Below are positions 7,127-15,198 of a stretch of 64,000 nucleotides of DNA, piece after piece. The number at the start of each line of letters is the position of its first letter. The first letter of the stretch is position 1. Below the pieces are notes generated by a model. It was not told the origin of the DNA and searched no databases. It was given only the letters and a program-made list of their open reading frames with translations. The stretch comes from Halosimplex carlsbadense 2-9-1. Lineage in GTDB: Archaea > Halobacteriota > Halobacteria > Halobacteriales > Haloarculaceae. The stretch covers positions 74,275-138,274 of the forward strand of contig NZ_AOIU01000045.1 of the NCBI RefSeq assembly GCF_000337455.1. Direction: 5' to 3'. The position numbers and the translations under genes are program-made.

Positions 7127-7234
7127 ATGTCACGCTCACACGACCGCGCGAGGGTGCGAACGCGACCGACGAGTCCGCTGGCCGACCGGATCGAGCGACC
7201 GCCCGTCACGTCCCGGGAGGTGACGAGTCCGTGA
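7127..7234 (+). CDS. possible 35-residue basic leader protein, translationally coupled
   Basis: An ATG at 7127 preceded by CGGAG encodes a 35-residue Arg/Ser/Pro-rich peptide (MSRSHDRARVRTRPTSPLAD...) whose TGA at 7232-7234 overlaps the GTG start of the next gene (GTGA). The tight coupling and the Shine-Dalgarno-like sequence support translation, but the composition is compatible with chance in GC-rich DNA. No family recognised. Confidence 0.35.
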   Translation: MSRSHDRARVRTRPTSPLADRIERPPVTSREVTSP

Positions 7235-7554
7235 CTCCCGAGCTGGGACGGTGTCGCCACTGTGGTCGGCTGGTCCCGGCGACACCGCTCTGTCGAGCCT
7301 GTGGGTACGACGCCGACCCGGAGCGCAACCGCCGCGCCAGGTTCGTCTGGGGACTGGTCGGGGCCTCGCTGACGCTGACGGTCGGCGGCGCGCCGGTGGG
7401 GCTGCTCTGCCTCCTGAAGGCGCGTGGCCACCACCGCGCGATGACCGGGCGAGTCGTCGCCGAGGAGTCCCGACCCCCCGCGATGGTCGTCGCGGCCCGA
7501 GCGGTCCGTCGGCGGCTGAGCGGGTCGGGCGGACGCCACGGAGGTGGTGGTTGA
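7231..7554 (+). CDS. zinc-ribbon membrane protein, unknown function
   Basis: GTG start at 7231; 107 residues. CRHC (about 8-11) and CRAC (about 21-24) form a rubredoxin-type zinc knuckle pair, followed by DADPERNRRARFVWGL and a hydrophobic segment VGASLTLTVGGAPVGLLCLL (about 44-63), then a basic tail of about 40 residues. This is a cytoplasmic zinc ribbon followed by one transmembrane or re-entrant segment. It sits 1 bp from the next small zinc-ribbon gene and is coupled to an upstream short frame. No known function. Confidence 0.6.
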   Translation: MTPELGRCRHCGRLVPATPLCRACGYDADPERNRRARFVWGLVGASLTLTVGGAPVGLLCLLKARGHHRAMTGRVVAEESRPPAMVVAARAVRRRLSGSGGRHGGGG

Positions 7555-7561
7555 CGTGCCG

Positions 7562-7708
7562 ATGCGCTGTCGGAACTGCGGGTCCAGCGGGCCATTGATC
7601 GGCCGGGACCGCGACTGGACCGTCCTGAACGATGCCGCCGCCCCCCGGCGGCTCTACGAGTGTCGTCACTGCGGCCACCGCCAGCGCCGTCTCGACGCCC
7701 GGATCTAA
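7562..7708 (+). CDS. 48-residue zinc-ribbon protein
   Basis: Reading from the ATG at 7562 (or the GTG at 7556, two residues longer) gives MRCRNCGSSGPLIGRDRDWT... and later YECRHCGHRQRRLDARI, ending TAA at 7706-7708. Two CxxC knuckles 33 residues apart are the pattern of a compact zinc ribbon. The protein is basic, unlike most halophile proteins, which would suit nucleic-acid contact. It begins right after the stop of the preceding zinc-ribbon gene, so both are probably co-transcribed. Confidence 0.6.
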   Translation: MRCRNCGSSGPLIGRDRDWTVLNDAAAPRRLYECRHCGHRQRRLDARI

Positions 7709-7748
7709 CCGTCGCAGGGCGAGGCACCGGGGTGAAGTCCCCGCCCGC

Positions 7749-9608
7749 TCACAGCACCGTGCCGTGTTTCTTGTCCGGTCGTTCCTTCTCGACGGACTCG
7801 TAGAAGGCGAAGCGGGCCGCGAGTTGCTCGCGCAGGTCGCTCGGCGGAACGATCTCGTCGATGACGACCTCGCTGGCCATCCGGTGCACGTCGATGTCCT
7901 CGCGGTAGGCCTCCCGGAGCTCACGCTCCCGGCGCTCGCGCTCCTCGGGGTCGTCGATCTCGGATAGCTTGTTGGCGTAGACGGCGTTGATCGCCGCTTC
8001 GGGGCCCATGATGGCGATCTCGCCCGACGGGAGGCCGATGGTCGACTCGGGGTCGTAGGCGGGCCCGGACATCGCGTAGATGCCGGCGCCGTAGGCCTTC
8101 CGGACGACGACGCACTGCTTGGGCACCGTCGCGGCCGAGGTGGCGTAGATCATCTTTTTGCCCGCTTCGAGGATACCCTCCTTCTCGACGCCCGAGCCGG
8201 CCATGAAGCCCGGCGTGTCGCAGAGATACAACAGGGGAACGTCGAAGGCGTCGCACTTCCAGACGAACTCGGCGGCCTTGCGGGCGGCGTCGGGGAAGAT
8301 CGCGCCCGCTCGGCGAGCGGGCTGGTTGGCGACCACGCCGACCGGCCGGCCGTCGACCCGGGCGAAGCCGGTGAGGATCTCCGGACCGTACTCCGGCTGG
8401 AGTTCGAAGAAGGAGTCCCCGTCGACGACCCGCTCGATCACCCGCTCCATGTCGTAGCCCTTGTTTGGCTCCTGCGGGACGACGCCGTCGATCCCCTCGG
8501 GCGACTTCGCCGGTGGGCGGCTCTCGGTCTTCGGTGGCTTCTCGTCGCTGTTGTCCGGGAGGTAGGATATCAGCTGGGCGACGAGGTCGCGGGCGTGGTG
8601 TTCGTCCTCGGCGACGAGATCCGCCGAGCCCGAGTGGCGAGTGTGTACGTCCGGCCCGCCCAGGTCGTCGAGGTCGATCTCCTCGCCGGTGACCATCTCG
8701 ACCATCCGCGGGCTGGCGATGGCCATCGCCGACATGTCCCGGACCATGACGGTGAAGTCGGCGAAGACGGGGGTGTAGGCCGCACCGGCGATACAGGGAC
8801 CGTAGAGGACGCAGATCTGCGGGACCCGCCCCGACAGCATCGAGTGGTTGTAGTAGTACTTGCCGATGCCCTCGCGGTTGGCGAAGAAGCCGGTCTGCTG
8901 GTCGATCCGCCCGCCTGACGAATCCATCAGATAGAGGACGGGTCGGCCGGTCTTCAGCGCCCGCTGTTGCATCCGGAGGAACTTCTCGACGCCGTGTTCG
9001 GCCATCGATCCCGCCTTGACGGTGAAATCGTTGGCCATGAAGTGTAGGTCCCGGCCTTCGAACTCGGCGGCGCCGGTGATGAGGCCGTCTGCGGGCAGTC
9101 GGTCGCCGTCGCCGGTCCCGTCCCCATCGCCGTCGTCCGCGTGGTCGGTCTCGGGCGAGTCGTCGTGCCACGCGTCGAAGTTGGCGAACGTCCCGTCCTC
9201 GAACCGCAACCCCGAGGGGTCGGCGGTTCGGTCGTAGTCGACACCCGCCGCCTCCCCGGGCACCGGGTCGGTGTCGCCGAACCACAACTCCAGCCGGTCG
9301 CGGACGAACAGCTTTCCCTGCTCGGCCAGGCGCTCGCGGTATTTGTCCGGGCCGCCCCGCCGGATGTCCGCGATCTCCTCGTGGAGGGCCCGCTCGCGGG
9401 CGGTCGGACCGAGGTCCTCGTCGGCCGCGCCGCCCCCCGACTCGCCGCTTCCGGAGGTGGGGCCGTCGAACTCGTTGACGACGGCCGGTTCGTCGGCGTC
9501 GCCGACGTACACCTCCACGCGCCCGTCCCCCGGGACCGTCCGTTCGAGCGCCGATGCGATCGCTTCGGCCTCCTCGACGCTCGCGTCCTGGGCGATTCGA
9601 ACTCGCAT
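7749..9608 (-). CDS. acyl-CoA carboxylase, carboxyltransferase (beta) subunit
   Basis: The 619-residue protein has about 60 N-terminal residues with a small ACT-like alternating pattern (MRVRIAQDASVEEAEAIASALE), an acidic linker, then two crotonase-fold carboxyltransferase halves. The first contains SGGRIDQQTGFFANREGIG and the GGPDVHTRHSGSADLV block; the second contains LCDTPGFMAGSGVEKEGI and GAGIYAMSGPAYDP. The length exceeds the usual 510-540 because of the N-terminal extension. It transfers CO2 from carboxybiotin to acetyl- or propionyl-CoA. No biotin carboxylase or BCCP gene is in the window. With the B12 mutase subunit and MeaB at 47.9-49.5 kb it fits propionyl-CoA assimilation. Confidence 0.9.
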   Translation of the reverse strand: MRVRIAQDASVEEAEAIASALERTVPGDGRVEVYVGDADEPAVVNEFDGPTSGSGESGGGAADEDLGPTARERALHEEIADIRRGGPDKYRERLAEQGKLFVRDRLELWFGDTDPVPGEAAGVDYDRTADPSGLRFEDGTFANFDAWHDDSPETDHADDGDGDGTGDGDRLPADGLITGAAEFEGRDLHFMANDFTVKAGSMAEHGVEKFLRMQQRALKTGRPVLYLMDSSGGRIDQQTGFFANREGIGKYYYNHSMLSGRVPQICVLYGPCIAGAAYTPVFADFTVMVRDMSAMAIASPRMVEMVTGEEIDLDDLGGPDVHTRHSGSADLVAEDEHHARDLVAQLISYLPDNSDEKPPKTESRPPAKSPEGIDGVVPQEPNKGYDMERVIERVVDGDSFFELQPEYGPEILTGFARVDGRPVGVVANQPARRAGAIFPDAARKAAEFVWKCDAFDVPLLYLCDTPGFMAGSGVEKEGILEAGKKMIYATSAATVPKQCVVVRKAYGAGIYAMSGPAYDPESTIGLPSGEIAIMGPEAAINAVYANKLSEIDDPEERERRERELREAYREDIDVHRMASEVVIDEIVPPSDLREQLAARFAFYESVEKERPDKKHGTVL

Positions 9609-9756
9609 GCCTCACTGGTCGCACGCGAGCGGTAAAGTATGCTCCCCCGTCAGACGGTGATTCGCCCGGTTCGGCCGATAGACCCGGTCGAGAGCAGTAA
9701 TTTCCGGACACCCGGCTGAGGGGTAGAGCTTTCAAAGTTGATAGCTTCGGGCGACC

Positions 9757-9766
9757 GGTTAAGTAG
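9757..9766 (+). promoter_or_regulatory. TATA-like box for the surface protein gene
   Basis: GGTTAAGTAG at 9757-9766 is centred about 27 bp before the ATG at 9789, the spacing expected for leaderless haloarchaeal transcripts. No Shine-Dalgarno precedes the ATG. Confidence 0.5.
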
Positions 9767-9788
9767 GTGAACGGCGAAGGTCGCGCCA

Positions 9789-12236
9789 ATGCGCCTCCGG
9801 TGGGTCTCCGTCGTGCTTCTGGTCCTCGCGTCGGTCGCGGCGCCGGCGGTCGCCGACGCGGTCGGCGAGAAACCCGCCGTCGACGTCACGGTTCGATCGA
9901 CGGACGTGTCGAACGGTGACACCTACGAGTCGGGGTCGGACGTCGAGATCACGGTGAACGCGAGCGTCGGGGACGCCGCGTCCGCCGGGACGGCTCTGTC
10001 GGAGGTGGTCGTCCGGGTCAACGGCGACCTCGCGACCTCGATCCCGGTAAACGGGACGAGCGTCTCGGAGACGGTCAGGCCGGACCTGCGCGACGGGAGC
10101 AACTCGGTGCGGGTCATCGTCACCGACGACGCGGGCAGCGTCAACGCCACGTCGTTCACCGTCCGGAAGGACGCCGAGCCGCCCCACGTCTACCTGACGA
10201 GCCCGTACGAGACGGCGCCGTGGAAGCCGATCGGTGACGGGTCGGCCAACGGCACCCGCGCCACGATCGCCGGCAACATCATCGAAGAGACCTCGGTCAC
10301 GGAGCTGCGGATCGTCCGGTGGTACGACGGCCACCGGACGACGGAGACCCTGCGGAACGTCGACGAGAACTTCTCCGTGGACCTCCTGTTGGGGCCGGCG
10401 GGGAACAACGGGACGCTGAACCGGATTCGGCTGACCGCCACCGACGAGTTCGGTAACTTCAGGCCGTACGAGTTCTCCGTTGAGGTGACCGACGACGCCG
10501 AGCCGGAGCTGAGTCTGCGACCGTTCCCGAACGAGACGGCCGACAACCGGATCTTCCTGGCGGGGACGGTCACCGACGACGTGAGCGTGGGCGGGGTCAA
10601 CGTCACGGTCCGGGATCCTTCCGGGAACGTGACCGGAACCTACCAGGCCAGGCCGTCGTACTCCGGACCGTTCGACGACGACCGCTACTCGCTGGCGTTC
10701 AACGACTCGATCTACCCGCTGTACACCGGGACCTACGAGGTGACAGTCACGGCGACCGACACCGCCGGCAAGTCCGTCTCGGAGACGGTCACGTTCGAAC
10801 GAGTCTCGCAGGCTGACGTGGCGCCGACCGTCGCCGTCGACCGGAGCCGGACCGTCGTCGTCGGCACCGAGCGGCTGTTTCTCAGCGGTGTCGCTTTCCA
10901 GGGCGTCACCGAGCGGGTCGTCGTCGAGACCCGGAACGCGACGACCGGCGGGACCGTCGACTACCAGGTCGTCCACGCCGGCAGCCTGCGCGAGCGCGTC
11001 GAGTTCGACCGCGAAGTGTCGATCGCACCCGGCCGCACGACGGTGATCGTCCGGGCGACCGACGCGAAGGGCGAGGAACACACCGAGCGCTTCGCCGTCG
11101 ACGGGACGACCCGGGAGACGTTCGTCGACGAGGACGACGCGGCCGACGAGTCCCCGTGGCCGGCGGTCAGCGTTGAACCGCTTCAAGACGGCCGGCCGGG
11201 GACGGCGAGTTCGTCGGTCAGCGTCAGGCGCGCGAGCGCCGGCACGACCGTCGCCGTCCCAGCCGGGAACGCCTCGACGGTGGTCGGGACGGCGAACGTC
11301 TCGGTCGAGCGACTGCGGCTCGACGTGGCCGCCGACACGAACCTCACGGCGACGGTCGTCGCTCGCGAGCGGGCCGACGGCGCCCTCAGCGGGCCGGGCG
11401 ACTCGCGGGTCGGCGCGACCGTCACCGTCCAGCACTCCGTGGCCGACGCGGCCGTCGACGGGGTGGCCTACGACCTGGTACTGCGCCGGGCGTACCTCGA
11501 CGCACACGGGCTCGACCCCGCGAACCTCTCGGTCTACCGGCTCTCGGACGGGAACTGGTCGTCTGTCGAGACGGCCGCGACCGGGTCGAACGGGTCCAGC
11601 GTCCGGTACGCCGTCGACTCACCGGGGCTGTCGGTGTTCTCGCTGGCGACCGAGCCCGGCGCGGCCGACGGGGACGAAGGGGGCGGGACCGCCCCCGCGA
11701 ACAACGGAACTGACGCCGGTGTGGGCAACGAAACGGTCGCGAACGGGACCGACAGCGGTGCGGACGACGCGAGCGACGACGCGGCGGACGAACCGGGGCC
11801 GGAGGTGGTCGTCACCAACCTCACGGTCAATCGGACCGCCGTGACCGTCAACGAGTCCGTCCTCGTCAACGTCTCCCTGGAGAACAGGGGCGACGCGTCG
11901 GCCACGTACACCGCCGACCTCCGAGCGATCCACGAGGGGAACACCTCGCAGGTGGCCAACCGGACGGCGGTGGTCCCGCCCGGCGAGAACCGGTCGCTCG
12001 AACTCACGGCCGACTTCGCGGAGCCCGGCAACCACACGCTGGCGGTCGACGGCACCGAAGCGGGCCCGGTCGTCGTCAGCGGTGGCGGCGGCCTGTTGTC
12101 GTTCCTCTCGGTGCTGTCCGTCCTCCCGCTCCGACTCATCGGGATCGGCCTCGGCGGCCTGCTGGGGCTCGGGCTCGTCGTGGTACTGTTGCGGTTCGTC
12201 CTCGGAAAAGTCGGCGGCGAGAGCGCGGACGGGTAA
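9789..12236 (+). CDS. large secreted/anchored surface protein with Ig-like, PGF-pre-PGF-like and CARDB-like domains
   Basis: This 815-residue protein starts with a Sec signal (MRLRWVSVVLLVLASVAAPAVADA). Three or so beta-sandwich repeats follow up to about residue 450 (VTVRSTDVSNGDTYESG, FLAGTVTDDVSVGGVNVTV, LFLSGVAFQGVTERVVVETR). Residues 480-620 resemble the PGF-pre-PGF surface domain (NLSVYRLSDGNWSSVET, YAVDSPGLSVFSLA). An acidic/Asn-Gly linker leads to a CARDB-type domain (about 675-765; VVVTNLTVNRTAVTVNESVL, PGENRSLELTADFAEPGNHT). A C-terminal membrane helix and basic end anchor it. Many N-x-S/T sequons suggest glycosylation. Likely an adhesin or S-layer-associated protein. Transcribed alone. 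Confidence 0.85.
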   Translation: MRLRWVSVVLLVLASVAAPAVADAVGEKPAVDVTVRSTDVSNGDTYESGSDVEITVNASVGDAASAGTALSEVVVRVNGDLATSIPVNGTSVSETVRPDLRDGSNSVRVIVTDDAGSVNATSFTVRKDAEPPHVYLTSPYETAPWKPIGDGSANGTRATIAGNIIEETSVTELRIVRWYDGHRTTETLRNVDENFSVDLLLGPAGNNGTLNRIRLTATDEFGNFRPYEFSVEVTDDAEPELSLRPFPNETADNRIFLAGTVTDDVSVGGVNVTVRDPSGNVTGTYQARPSYSGPFDDDRYSLAFNDSIYPLYTGTYEVTVTATDTAGKSVSETVTFERVSQADVAPTVAVDRSRTVVVGTERLFLSGVAFQGVTERVVVETRNATTGGTVDYQVVHAGSLRERVEFDREVSIAPGRTTVIVRATDAKGEEHTERFAVDGTTRETFVDEDDAADESPWPAVSVEPLQDGRPGTASSSVSVRRASAGTTVAVPAGNASTVVGTANVSVERLRLDVAADTNLTATVVARERADGALSGPGDSRVGATVTVQHSVADAAVDGVAYDLVLRRAYLDAHGLDPANLSVYRLSDGNWSSVETAATGSNGSSVRYAVDSPGLSVFSLATEPGAADGDEGGGTAPANNGTDAGVGNETVANGTDSGADDASDDAADEPGPEVVVTNLTVNRTAVTVNESVLVNVSLENRGDASATYTADLRAIHEGNTSQVANRTAVVPPGENRSLELTADFAEPGNHTLAVDGTEAGPVVVSGGGGLLSFLSVLSVLPLRLIGIGLGGLLGLGLVVVLLRFVLGKVGGESADG

Positions 12237-12266
12237 GAGAGGCGGTCCGTCCCTCCGACAGCCCGG

Positions 12267-13172
12267 TTACGACAGCGTCGCTTCGACCCGGTCGACAAGT
12301 TCCTCGTTGCCGAGATACACCGGGCTGCGCGCGTGGAGGCGGTCGGGGTCGGTCCCGAAGAGGTCACCGTAGCCGTCGGAAGCGCGGCCGCCGGCGGCTT
12401 CGACGACGAAGCCGACGGGCGCGCACTCGAAGCAGTAGCGAAGCTTGCCCTCGGGCGAGTCCGTCAGTTCGGGATAGGCGAAGACGCCCCCGTGGGTGAG
12501 CACCTGCATCACGTCGGCGATGAACGCGCCGCCGTAGCGGAGCTTCAGCCGATCGGCTTCCAGGTCCTCGACGGCGGCGGTGACGCCGTCGGTCCAGTCC
12601 GGGCGGCGGCCGCCGAAGGCGTAGACCGTCGGATCGTCGGGCAGCGTGAGGTCCTCGCGGAGGAGTTTGCGGCCGTCGTCGCCCTCGTCGGCGGCGCCCT
12701 CGATGAGGTACTCGTCGACGCTGTCGCCGTCGGAGACGACCATCGTGGTGTTGGGGCCGTAGAGGACGAACGCGGCGGCGACGAGGTGGTCGCCGCCCGT
12801 CGGGACCGGCTCGTCGTAGACGCTGACGATGGTACCCATCGGGTTGTTCGAGGTGAGGTTCGAGGAGCCGTCCAGCGGGTCGAGCGCGAGGTGGTACTCG
12901 CCGCCGTCGTCGGCCTCCCGGGCGGACTGTCGTTCCTCGGAGGCGTAGCTCCCGACGGAATCGAGCGCGAGCAGGCGCTCGCAGAACAGCTCGTCCGCGT
13001 ACTCGTCGGCGGCGCGGACTTTCTCGCCGCTGGGGTTGTGGCCCTCGACGTACGCCCGGCGCTCGGGCAGCGCCTCGCGGACCTCCGCGGCGGTGTCCCG
13101 GACCACGTCGAAGACGGCGTCGACGGTCGGGTGCCCGATCCAGTCGGCCGAGGGCGGGAGTTGTTGGCTCAT
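12267..13172 (-). CDS. fbp: fructose-1,6-bisphosphatase, class I (inositol-monophosphatase superfamily)
   Basis: A 301-residue protein with the metal/phosphate site DPLDGSSN (residues 98-105), the upstream Glu of SEE (78-80) and a C-terminal PVGFVVEAAGGRASDGYGD block: the class I FBPase pattern, not the bifunctional archaeal FBP aldolase/phosphatase. It hydrolyses fructose-1,6-bisphosphate to fructose-6-phosphate in gluconeogenesis. Its ATG overlaps the stop of the upstream aldolase by 4 bp (ATGA at 13169-13172), so the two make one operon that runs triose phosphate to F6P. Confidence 0.95.
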   Translation of the reverse strand: MSQQLPPSADWIGHPTVDAVFDVVRDTAAEVREALPERRAYVEGHNPSGEKVRAADEYADELFCERLLALDSVGSYASEERQSAREADDGGEYHLALDPLDGSSNLTSNNPMGTIVSVYDEPVPTGGDHLVAAAFVLYGPNTTMVVSDGDSVDEYLIEGAADEGDDGRKLLREDLTLPDDPTVYAFGGRRPDWTDGVTAAVEDLEADRLKLRYGGAFIADVMQVLTHGGVFAYPELTDSPEGKLRYCFECAPVGFVVEAAGGRASDGYGDLFGTDPDRLHARSPVYLGNEELVDRVEATLS

Positions 13173-13975
13173 GGTTTAGGAGTGGTCGCATCGAGGGCCT
13201 CGTCGACCGAGGCCTCCTCGTAGATGACTTCCTCCAGCGCGTCGAGCAGAGCGATCGGGTCCTCGCGCTGCCAGACGTTGCGGCCAACGGCGAGGCCGGC
13301 GCCGCCGGCGTCCATGACGCTCTTGACGCTCTCGAGGAACTCGCGGTCGCTCGTCTTCGACCCGCCGGACATGAGCACCTTCGTCGGGCCGGCCATCCGG
13401 GTGACCGTCTCCATGGCCTCCTTGCTGCCGGGATACTTGACCTTGGCAATGTCGGCGCCGAGTTCCAGCCCGAGGCGGGCGGCGTACGCGATAGTCTCCT
13501 CGCCGGTGTCGTTCTTGACGGCCTGGCCGCGGGCGTAGGACCACATCACGACCGGGAGGTCGTACTCCCGGGCCTTCTCCTGGACCTCGCGGAACTCCTC
13601 GAACATCTCGACCTCGCCGTTGACGCCGGGGTAGACGGTGAAGCCGATAGCTTCGGCGCCGAGTTCCTCGGCGGCGTACTCGACGGAACAGTTGACGGCG
13701 CTGTCGGGCTCGCCCATCCAGAGGTTCGACGTCCCGTTGAGCTTGGCGAGCAGCGACACGTCGTCCTCGTAGGAAGGGTAGTAGGCCTCCGCGACGCCCT
13801 TACCGACGGCCAGCGAGGTGACGGCTGGGTGTGTGGCGACATCGAAGACGTGTTCCGGGTCCGCGCTCTCGGGCTGGGGGTCGAAGTCGACCGGCCCGTG
13901 CTCGATACCGTGGTCGTACGCCAAAACGAGGACTTTCCCGTCCCGGGTGACCGGAGCGTCTGCGATGGGTCGCAT
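13169..13975 (-). CDS. class I fructose-bisphosphate aldolase (archaeal FbaB/DhnA type)
   Basis: Start taken at the ATG at 13973-13975 (MRPIADAPVTRDGKVLVLAY), 268 residues; a longer frame exists but the TATA box at 14003 sits at leaderless distance from this ATG. Motifs: AYDHGIEHGP (19-28), the Schiff-base region GADIAKVKYPG (Lys180, possibly Lys178) and the phosphate-binding SGGSK and GLAVGRNVW. The enzyme condenses DHAP and glyceraldehyde-3-phosphate. The paired FBPase overlaps downstream, which points to gluconeogenic use; 2-amino-3,7-dideoxy-heptulosonate synthase is a related alternative. Confidence 0.92.
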   Translation of the reverse strand: MRPIADAPVTRDGKVLVLAYDHGIEHGPVDFDPQPESADPEHVFDVATHPAVTSLAVGKGVAEAYYPSYEDDVSLLAKLNGTSNLWMGEPDSAVNCSVEYAAEELGAEAIGFTVYPGVNGEVEMFEEFREVQEKAREYDLPVVMWSYARGQAVKNDTGEETIAYAARLGLELGADIAKVKYPGSKEAMETVTRMAGPTKVLMSGGSKTSDREFLESVKSVMDAGGAGLAVGRNVWQREDPIALLDALEEVIYEEASVDEALDATTPKP

Positions 13976-14002
13976 TACGAACAAGCGTACACGGACCGAA
14001 CG

Positions 14003-14009
14003 TATATAT
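14003..14009 (-). promoter_or_regulatory. TATA box of the aldolase/FBPase operon
   Basis: On the minus strand GATATATACG (plus-strand TATATAT at 14003-14009) lies 28-34 bp before the aldolase ATG. It is the clearest AT-rich box in the region and fits a leaderless or near-leaderless transcript. Confidence 0.75.
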
Positions 14010-14134
14010 CTTCTTTCTGACACGATTTACTACGGGACGAGTAAACGATTCGGTCGTGCGTAGTGTTCGCACGCGCTCGGACGGCCGGAATCGGCCGATT
14101 CGAAGTATCCGGGAGGTGCAGTCGGTCGACGCGG

Positions 14135-14155
14135 CGAGTACCTGAGCAGTACTCG
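14135..14155. repeat. 7-bp inverted repeat between divergent metabolic genes
   Basis: CGAGTAC (14135-14141) and GTACTCG (14149-14155) with a 7-nt spacer lie in the 270-bp region between the aldolase operon and the hydroxyacyl-CoA dehydrogenase gene. A regulator site is possible; nothing else is visible in this stretch except the aldolase TATA box. Confidence 0.4.
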
Positions 14156-14247
14156 ACATGTATTGCGGCCGCCGAGCGAGGGGGTGTCTGGCGGAACCGG
14201 TCACCGGTCGGGAGTAGGCTTACCTCGGCGGCGGACCCAGATTGGGT

Positions 14248-15108
14248 ATGCGCGAACTCGATGCGGTCGACACCGTCGGCGTCGTCGGCGCCGGCACCAT
14301 GGGGAGCGGAATCGCGCAGGTCGCCACCCAGTCAGGCTACGACGTCGTCCTGCGCGACGTGGAAGACGACCTCGTCGAGGAGGGAATCGAGACCCTCGTC
14401 GGCGGGCTCGACCGCCTCGTCGAGAAGGGGACCATCTCGGAAGGGGAGGCCGAACGGATGCGCGAGCGCGTGACGGGGACCACCGATCTGGCCGCCCTCG
14501 CCGACGCGGATCTCGCGATCGAGGCCGTCGTCGAGGACATCGAGGTCAAGCGCGACGTGTTCGGCGACCTCGACGACGTGACCGACGACGACGTGACCCT
14601 CGCCACGAACACCAGCACGCTCTCGATCACGACTATCGCCGCCGCCACCGACCGGCCGGCCGACGTGGTCGGGCTCCACTTCATGAATCCGGTCCCCGTG
14701 ATGAAAGGCGTCGAGGTGGTCGTCGGCGAGAAGACCGACCCCGAAGTCGTCGAGTTCGCCCACGCGTTCGCCGAGGCGCTGGGCAAGGAGACCTGGGAGG
14801 CCGACGACAAGCCCGGCTTCGTCACCAACCGGATCCTCATGCCGTGGATCAACGAGGGGATCCGCGCCTACGACGAGGGCGTCGCCGCGAAAGCGGACAT
14901 CGACCGCGGGATGGAACTCGGGACGAACGTCCCGATGGGACCGCTCGAACTCGCCGACCACATCGGCCTCGACGTCTGTCTCCACGCCACCGAGACGCTC
15001 CACGAGGAACTGGGCGACCGCTACCAGCCCGCCTACCTCCTCAAACGAAAGGTCGAAGCCGGCGACCTGGGCAAGAAGACCGGGACGGGATTCTACGAGT
15101 ACGACTAG
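14248..15108 (+). CDS. 3-hydroxyacyl-CoA dehydrogenase (short, monofunctional)
   Basis: The ATG at 14248 gives 286 residues. GVVGAGTMGSG (11-21) is the Rossmann dinucleotide site. NTSTLSIT, GLHFMNPVPVMKGVEVV with the catalytic His of HFMNP, and the C-terminal all-alpha domain (PGFVTNRILMPWINEGI, LGTNVPMGPLELADHIGLDV) are complete. It oxidises (S)-3-hydroxyacyl-CoA to 3-ketoacyl-CoA with NAD+ in beta-oxidation; the crotonyl-CoA hydratase half seen in fused haloarchaeal homologs is absent. The 3-hydroxybutyryl-CoA enzyme of butanoate metabolism is an equally good label. Confidence 0.95.
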   Translation: MRELDAVDTVGVVGAGTMGSGIAQVATQSGYDVVLRDVEDDLVEEGIETLVGGLDRLVEKGTISEGEAERMRERVTGTTDLAALADADLAIEAVVEDIEVKRDVFGDLDDVTDDDVTLATNTSTLSITTIAAATDRPADVVGLHFMNPVPVMKGVEVVVGEKTDPEVVEFAHAFAEALGKETWEADDKPGFVTNRILMPWINEGIRAYDEGVAAKADIDRGMELGTNVPMGPLELADHIGLDVCLHATETLHEELGDRYQPAYLLKRKVEAGDLGKKTGTGFYEYD

Positions 15109-15198
15109 CGCGACGCCGGCCGGAGACGGGACGGGAGAGTACAATCCCCGGTTGACCCTCCGATACCCACTTGGGACCGGCGGGTGAGGTGCGAAGTG

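Noticed and set aside
9759..11507. Long antisense open frame (582 codons) opposite the surface protein
   Set aside because: It lies wholly inside a gene with a signal peptide and domains on the other strand; its protein is Arg/Val/Asp-rich without motifs, a typical shadow in GC-rich DNA.
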